A stretch of 63,787 nucleotides of DNA from Prevotellaceae bacterium UBA711 (GTDB lineage: Bacteria > Bacteroidota > Bacteroidia > Bacteroidales > Bacteroidaceae): the NCBI GenBank assembly GCA_002297545.1, contig DBLZ01000103.1:1147-64933 (forward strand), given 5' to 3'. A program made the position numbers and the translations under genes. Shown in pieces: positions 59,667 to 63,787 of the stretch. The stretch's first letter is position 1; every line of letters begins with the position of its first letter. The notes under the pieces were generated by a model that was not told where the DNA came from, ran no database searches, and worked only from the letters and a program-made list of their open reading frames with translations.

Positions 59667-60233
59667 ATGAAACAAAATTACACATCCTCCCTAAGGCGGA
59701 CGCTCTCCGAGGTCTGCAGCATCATGCTCGCACCGCTCACTCTACTCTTCGCCTTATTCATGCCCAACATAGGATCGTGGGCAGATTACGACTTCATTTC
59801 AGACGACATCCATTACAGTATCAATGCAGACAACAAAAGCGTGAGTGTGGTATCCCGCTTTTGGAAATACTCCGGTGACGTGGTCATCCCCTCCACGGTA
59901 GTACATGAAGACAAGACGTATAGAGTGACGTGCATAGGAGAAGATGCCTTCTGGTATTGCTCCATAACCTCGTTAGACCTCCCCGATGGCTTGGCGAGCA
60001 TAGGAAGAGGTGCCATCTCTGCTTGCTCCTCACTAACCACCGTTATATGTCGTGCAGAGGCCGTGCCGGCGTGTGGAAATATCAAGTTCTCTCGAACTCC
60101 CGCAGACCAGGCGACACTCTATGTCCCGGCATCCGCCATCGAAGCCTACAAGGCGGCACGCCCGTGGAAGTACTTCGGTGCCATACAGCCCCTTGAGGAC
60201 TACGGGAAATCAGCCGCCTTTGGCGCCCCGTAG
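59667..60233 (+). CDS. BspA-like leucine-rich-repeat surface protein, truncated
   Basis: A 188-residue protein from MKQNYTSSLRRTLSEVCSIM, with a long signal-like region (residues 20-40). It shows LRR_5-type repeats: DVVIPSTVVHEDKTYRVTCIGEDAFWYCSITSLDLPDGLASIGRGAISACSSLTTVICRAEAVP, then a partial unit LYVPASAIEAYKAARPWKYFGAIQPLE. BspA-like proteins are usually much longer. The last codons (GKSAAFGAP) are read from family B repeat DNA, so the gene appears cut short by that repeat. Confidence 0.8.
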   Translation: MKQNYTSSLRRTLSEVCSIMLAPLTLLFALFMPNIGSWADYDFISDDIHYSINADNKSVSVVSRFWKYSGDVVIPSTVVHEDKTYRVTCIGEDAFWYCSITSLDLPDGLASIGRGAISACSSLTTVICRAEAVPACGNIKFSRTPADQATLYVPASAIEAYKAARPWKYFGAIQPLEDYGKSAAFGAP

Positions 60234-60320
60234 GGGCAACAAGCATTCAGCCCGTAGCCTATGACCTCACTTGGCAGATGGGGGCGTGTGGGGCTTTCAT
60301 GGAAAGTTGGTGCAGGCCTG
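60213..60320. repeat. Family B MITE-like sequence, copy 3 (inverted, no terminal repeats)
   Basis: The reverse complement matches the internal part of copy 1, including the words GGGGCGCCAAAGGCGGCTGA and CAACTTTCCATGAAAGCCC. Terminal repeats are not recognised. It overlaps the 3' end of the truncated LRR gene. Confidence 0.65.
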
Positions 60321-60370
60321 GCACGTGGCTTGGCATTGTCTCATGATACGCGTGTGGCTGTAGAATCAAA

Positions 60371-60427
60371 CGAGGGAAGCGGCAACGGCATGAAACACTT
60401 CGCCGTTGCTGCTTCCCTCGTCTTTTT
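60371..60427 (+). terminator. Strong rho-independent terminator
   Basis: CGAGGGAAGCGGCAACGGC (60371-60389) and GCCGTTGCTGCTTCCCTCG (60402-60420) form a 19-bp stem with one mismatch, followed by TCTTTTT on the plus strand. It would stop plus-strand transcripts from the truncated LRR gene and may also work for the minus strand. Confidence 0.85.
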
Positions 60428-60453
60428 GGAACCGTGCTGTCGGTGCCGTCGCC

Positions 60454-60714
60454 TTACCAGATGGAGACGCGCTCCTCGGCGGGGAGGAACATGGGGTCGC
60501 CCTCCTTGACGTCGAAGGCGTCGTACCATGCGCCGATGTGCCTCAGGGCGCCGTTCACGCGCCATTCACCCAGGGAGTGGACGTCGGTCTTGGTGCGGTC
60601 TATCATCTTCTCCTGCTCGTCGCCGAGGAGGAGAAGGCTGAGATACTGCTTCTTCTGTCCGTGAATCTGTCTTATTTCCATCTCAGTGTCAAGGGTGTGG
60701 GAGGCCGATGCCAT
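60454..60714 (-). pseudogene. Chimeric remnant: start of GNAT gene joined to end of M13 peptidase gene
   Basis: An 86-codon minus-strand frame. Codons from 60681 (MEIRQIHGQKKQYLSL) match the first 28 residues of the GNAT protein at 57824-58267; from the junction at 60595-60599 it continues in frame as the last ~46 residues of the M13 peptidase (TKTDVHSLGEWRVNGALRHI and on to VSIW, stop TAA). The junction is GCGGT, present in both parents. The nearest homologous flanks are 58268-58290 on one side and 62245-62261 on the other. It is not a working enzyme. It has lost its own promoter position to the ATPase gene. Confidence 0.85.
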
Positions 60715-60850
60715 CAGTGTTACGGTATGGCATCCAGATACATATCTTTGAGGTTGAGTGTGATGCGGGAAAGATTTTCAATCCGGCGCAGTTGCATATA
60801 ACCGCTTGTCATACAACTGGCTCTTAACGCTCTGCCGCTTCATTTCATTT

Positions 60851-62059
60851 TCATAACTGCTCCTTTTTTAAGAATGTGCGTAGGTGCAGATGGCGTATGC
60901 CTTCGAAATTAGCTTCTGACTGGAACGGGTCCATCGACACTACATATTTGGGGTAATTGTTTTTTATCTCTTCAAGATTGCCAAATTCCCTTTTGACGGT
61001 ACTCTCTTCGCTGAGGAGATAGGTGGCCTGGATATAGACGGTATCATCGCCTTTGCTTGCCACGAAATCCACCTCCCCATTGCGCAGAGTCCCAACGTAT
61101 ACTTTATATCCGAGACGGAGCAGGTGCAGATACACGGCGTTTTCAATCAGTTTTTCAATATCCACTGCGCGGTTTCCCGAGGTCAATGCATTGCGCAGTC
61201 CCAAGTCTTCGAAGTAATACTTCTCATTGGTAGACAGTAACTGTTTCCCATGAATGTCATATCGATTGACCCTATTAAGGATGAAGGCATTGCATAGGAA
61301 GTCCATATATGAGCGAACCAATGGCTGGCTCACATTCTCACGTTCGTGCTGCATGTACTTACTGATACTGTTGGCCGAAAACAGTTTGCCGATATTGTCT
61401 GCCACAAAACGCGAGAGATTTTCAAGAAAGGCAACATTGCGCACCTGTTCCCTGCCCAGTATGTCCTTAAGGACGATTGTGCTGTATACGCTTGAGAGGT
61501 AATCCCGTACCATTTCCGCATTATCGACAGGCAGCAGGGCGAGATTGGGCAGGCCGCCGATATTGAGAAATTTCACAAGAGAGGAATCACTGTCCTCCAT
61601 CCTGTGGAATGTGAGGAATTCAGGATAGGACAGTCCATAGACATGGACTTCTATATATCTGCCAGACAACAGGGTTGCCAGTTCCCCGGACAGCATTTTG
61701 GCATTGGACCCTGTTACCACTACATCAAATCCGTCCCGATCATAGTAGTTGCACAAGGAGCGTTCAAATCCGTCAATCAATTGCACTTCGTCAATAAGGA
61801 TATAGTTATGCGCTCCTGCCGTTGACTGACTGTCGATGTATGCGTTCAGGTCAGTATGATTCCTGATGCCATCGAAGTCACTTTTCTCCTTGTCAATATA
61901 TATGATATTGGCATCATTGTTGGCATTCCATTCCGACACAAGGGTTCTCATGAGGCAACTTTTGCCTACACGCCGCTGCCCGGTTATGCAGATAATAAGG
62001 TTACGACCTATGAGGTTCGTTATTTTGTCGATATAAGCCTGTCTGTTTATCAGTTCCAT
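60851..62059 (-). CDS. AAA_14/DUF4143 ATPase
   Basis: A 402-residue ATPase of the AAA_14-DUF4143 family. Walker A is ITGQRRVGKSCLMR (GQRRVGKS at 27-34), Walker B YILIDEVQL, and the DUF4143 end has YFEDLGLRNALT and NAVYLHLLRLGYKVYVGTLRNGEVDFVA, a PD-(D/E)XK-like nuclease element. Its base composition is clearly lower in G+C than the genes around it. It stands behind a promoter region nearly identical to the GNAT promoter. Function of the family is uncertain, with roles in mobile elements or stress suggested. It lies in the duplicated region, so insertion is likely. Confidence 0.88.
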   Translation of the reverse strand: MELINRQAYIDKITNLIGRNLIICITGQRRVGKSCLMRTLVSEWNANNDANIIYIDKEKSDFDGIRNHTDLNAYIDSQSTAGAHNYILIDEVQLIDGFERSLCNYYDRDGFDVVVTGSNAKMLSGELATLLSGRYIEVHVYGLSYPEFLTFHRMEDSDSSLVKFLNIGGLPNLALLPVDNAEMVRDYLSSVYSTIVLKDILGREQVRNVAFLENLSRFVADNIGKLFSANSISKYMQHERENVSQPLVRSYMDFLCNAFILNRVNRYDIHGKQLLSTNEKYYFEDLGLRNALTSGNRAVDIEKLIENAVYLHLLRLGYKVYVGTLRNGEVDFVASKGDDTVYIQATYLLSEESTVKREFGNLEEIKNNYPKYVVSMDPFQSEANFEGIRHLHLRTFLKKEQL

Positions 62060-62081
62060 GAGTTATACATTAAAAACCCTA

Positions 62082-62089
62082 CAAAGATA
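62082..62089 (-). promoter_or_regulatory. -7 promoter element of the AAA_14/DUF4143 ATPase gene
   Basis: CAAAGATA on the plus strand (TATCTTTG on the minus), 22 bases before the ATPase start. The bases 62079-62134 around it match 58357-58412 well beyond the promoter consensus (GGATTATT and GAAGAC shared), so this promoter was once that of the GNAT-type gene. Confidence 0.65.
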
Positions 62090-62184
62090 CGGATTATTGA
62101 AGATATACATTCCAAAAGCGAAGACAAATTCTACTTTTGAAGGTATATCTACAATGCCTGCCTGTCGAGGGGCTTGTTACAGAT

Positions 62185-62226
62185 AATCCCCGGCATGGCA
62201 CATTGCTGTGCTGCATGCCGGGGATT
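62185..62226. terminator. Hairpin downstream of the M13 peptidase gene
   Basis: AATCCCCGGCATG (62185-62197) and CATGCCGGGGATT (62214-62226) form a 13-bp stem, 35 bases after the peptidase stop codon (in the minus direction). The T-tract is weak, so it may mainly stabilise the 3' end of the message. Confidence 0.65.
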
Positions 62227-62261
62227 AGGTCAAAAGTTGCTGTTCCTGAACTGTCGTCGCC

Positions 62262-63787
62262 TTACCAGATGGAGACGCGCTCCTCGGCGGGGAGGAACAT
62301 GGGGTCGCCCTCCTTGACGTCGAAGGCATCGTGCCATGCGCCTATGTGCCTGAGGGCGCCGTTCACGCGCCATTCGCCCAGGGAGTGGACATCGGTCTTG
62401 GTGCGGTTGAGCACTTCCTCGGGGCGTATGTTGTTGGCCCATACGCCGGCGTAGGCCAGGAAGAAGCGCTGTTCGGGGGTGAAGCCGTCCTTGTCCGTGA
62501 GCGGGGCCGCTGCCGTGGCGTTCCTGAAGGCCTGGAAGGAGATTTGCAGGCCGCCGTGGTCGGCTATGTTCTCGCCCAGTGTCATCTTGCCGTTGGCGTG
62601 CACGCCGGGGGCCACTTCTATGCTGTCGAAGAAGGTGACCATGCGCTGTGCGCGCTCGTCGAAGCGCTTGGCGTCCTCCTCGGTCCACCAGTCCTTCAGG
62701 TTGCCGTCCCGGTCGTACTGGCGTCCCTGGTCGTCGAAGCCGTGTGTCATCTCATGCCCTATGACCACGCCTATGGCTCCGTAGTTGAAGGCGTCGTCGG
62801 CCTCCATGTCGAAGAAGGGGTACTGGAGGATGCCGGCGGGGAAGCAGATTTCGTTGGTGGTGGGGTTGTAGTATGCGTTCACGGTCTGCGGGGTCATCAG
62901 CCATTCGTCCTTGTCCACGGGCTTGCCGGCCTTGGCCACCATCTCGGCGTGGCTCCAGGCGTTGGCGCGCTTCATGTTGGCCCAGTAGGAGTCGTCCTTG
63001 ATTTCCAGCGTGGAGTAGTCTTTCCATTTGTCGGGATAGCCTATCTTCACGTGGAAGGCGGCCAGCTTGTCGAGGGCCTTCTGCTTGGTGCTGTCGCCCA
63101 TCCACTGGAGGTTCCGGATGCGTTGGCCCAGGCTTTCCTGTAGGTTCTTCACGAGTGTCACCATGCGCTGCTTGGCTTCTGCGGGGAAGTATTTTGCGGT
63201 GTACATCTGTCCCACGGCCTCGCCCAGCGTGGAGCTTACGGTGCTTACGGCGCGCTTCCATCGTGGCTGCATCTCCTGCGTGCCGCTCATGGTGCGGCTG
63301 TAGAAGTCGAAGTTCTGTTCTGCCATAGCATCGTTCAGCAAGCTTGCGGCAGAATCAATCAATTTCCATTGCAGATAAAGGCTCTGCTGTTCAATAGGCA
63401 ACGTATCCAGAATATCGGCAGCAGCTTTCAGCGAAGCAGGCTGGCCTACGATAATTTCCTTCACATCCTTCAATCCCATGGCAGACAAATAAGCATTCCA
63501 ATCGAAAGTAGGATAATTCTGTTTCAGCTCTTCCATGCTCATTTTGTTATAATTGGCATGCGGGTCACGCAACTCCGTACGAGAGCGGAAAGCCTTGGCA
63601 AGACATGTTTCCACATCCATCACCACCTCCATACCTTTCTTGGCAGTAGCCTCGTCAAAACCGGCCAATCGATACATCTTCTGTACATGCGCGCGGAAAG
63701 CATCACGAATTTTAGCAGTAGCCTCATCGTTTTCCAGATAGTATTCGCGTTCGCCCATGCTCAGCCCGGTCTGATAGGTCTGTACAG
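62262..63787 (-). CDS. M13-family metallopeptidase (neprilysin/PepO-like), 5' end outside window
   Basis: The C-terminal 508 codons of an M13 zinc peptidase; the frame continues off the right edge (YQTGLSMGEREYYL is a family landmark upstream of 63758). The zinc site is VIGHEMTHGFDDQGRQYD. NAYYNPTTNEICFPAGILQ, ENIADHGGL and the C-terminal VSIW are family-standard. Usually a secreted or outer-membrane lipoprotein enzyme that cuts oligopeptides. The part upstream of about 63320 is lower in G+C and uses more A/T third bases than the rest, so it may be a mosaic. Its last ~46 codons are duplicated in the chimera at 60454. Confidence 0.92.
   Translation of the reverse strand, partial: VQTYQTGLSMGEREYYLENDEATAKIRDAFRAHVQKMYRLAGFDEATAKKGMEVVMDVETCLAKAFRSRTELRDPHANYNKMSMEELKQNYPTFDWNAYLSAMGLKDVKEIIVGQPASLKAAADILDTLPIEQQSLYLQWKLIDSAASLLNDAMAEQNFDFYSRTMSGTQEMQPRWKRAVSTVSSTLGEAVGQMYTAKYFPAEAKQRMVTLVKNLQESLGQRIRNLQWMGDSTKQKALDKLAAFHVKIGYPDKWKDYSTLEIKDDSYWANMKRANAWSHAEMVAKAGKPVDKDEWLMTPQTVNAYYNPTTNEICFPAGILQYPFFDMEADDAFNYGAIGVVIGHEMTHGFDDQGRQYDRDGNLKDWWTEEDAKRFDERAQRMVTFFDSIEVAPGVHANGKMTLGENIADHGGLQISFQAFRNATAAAPLTDKDGFTPEQRFFLAYAGVWANNIRPEEVLNRTKTDVHSLGEWRVNGALRHIGAWHDAFDVKEGDPMFLPAEERVSIW

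Overview
The window is a chromosomal segment of a member of the Bacteroidales (Bacteroidota). The evidence is the recurring TAnnTTTG -7 promoter element, the near absence of Shine-Dalgarno sequences, many lipoproteins with an xxSC lipobox, the order PorG-like/uppS/bamA/skp/skp/murI, and an arginine operon with a succinylornithine-type transcarbamylase. I cannot fix the genus from sequence alone. No rRNA, tRNA, CRISPR array, phage or transposase gene was seen.

Layout. 1-3040: end of the ribosomal protein operon (rpsM, rpsK, rpsD, rpoA, rplQ). 3040-6360: a MITE-like element, then a small protein and a fimbrillin-like/PLC-like lipoprotein. 6514-26567: a large aryl-polyene (flexirubin-family) gene cluster. 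It carries a tyrosine ammonia-lyase of the flexirubin type, a methyltransferase, two LPLAT-type acyltransferases (one fused to a GT2 glycosyltransferase), two hotdog dehydratase-like subunits, two complete ketosynthases with two cysteine-less KS-fold partners, one ACP, an AMP-dependent ligase, an esterase, a LolA-like carrier, an MMPL exporter and small secreted proteins. 26568-28523: a palindrome-bearing spacer and a CbbX/SpoVK-like AAA+ ATPase. 28633-33623 (minus strand): prmC, recX, pyrE, an SRPBCC protein, a MITE, argH and a Cys-rich lipoprotein. 33675-43051: ribD, then an envelope biogenesis block (DUF6242-like lipoprotein, PorG-like barrel, uppS, bamA, three Skp/OmpH paralogues, murI). 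43084-47067 (minus): an EmrAB/TolC-type tripartite efflux system behind a candidate 6S/Bacteroidales-1-type RNA. 47330-49711: non-coding DNA with tandem repeats and hairpins, a GIN-domain lipoprotein and a second MITE. 49712-57153: tdh, then argR, a GNAT enzyme, argG, a PspC-domain protein, argC, argD and argF', an arginine regulon with candidate operators. 57154-63787: repeats, a GNAT gene, an HU-like protein, a truncated BspA-like LRR protein, a chimeric pseudogene, an AAA_14/DUF4143 ATPase and the 3' part of an M13 metallopeptidase gene running off the window.

How the genes work together. In the aryl-polyene cluster, tyrosine would be deaminated to 4-coumarate, activated by the PaaK-like ligase onto the ACP, extended by KS/CLF-type heterodimers and dehydrated by a hotdog pair whose catalytic residues look split between the two subunits. 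The product would then be O-methylated, esterified or glycosylated by the acyltransferases and GT2, and moved to the outer membrane by the MMPL and LolA-like proteins. No ketoreductase and only one ACP are present, so housekeeping FabG would have to serve. In the arginine block, the transcarbamylase has the succinyl-type scaffold but Ser at the known specificity residue 90.

The most unusual observations are: (1) a chimeric ORF at 60454-60714 that joins the start of the GNAT gene to the end of the M13 peptidase gene at a 5-base microhomology, the expected scar of a tandem duplication, with an ATPase gene now sitting behind the duplicated promoter; (2) complementary loss of the catalytic His and Glu in the two hotdog proteins; (3) a C-terminal tail on the MMPL exporter that reads as a catalytically dead copy of the LPLAT-plus-tail region of the neighbouring GT2-LPLAT protein; (4) two MITE-like repeat families; and (5) large palindromes sharing the word GCATAAAC at three loci. 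All of these are read from the sequence by eye. No search or alignment program was run.
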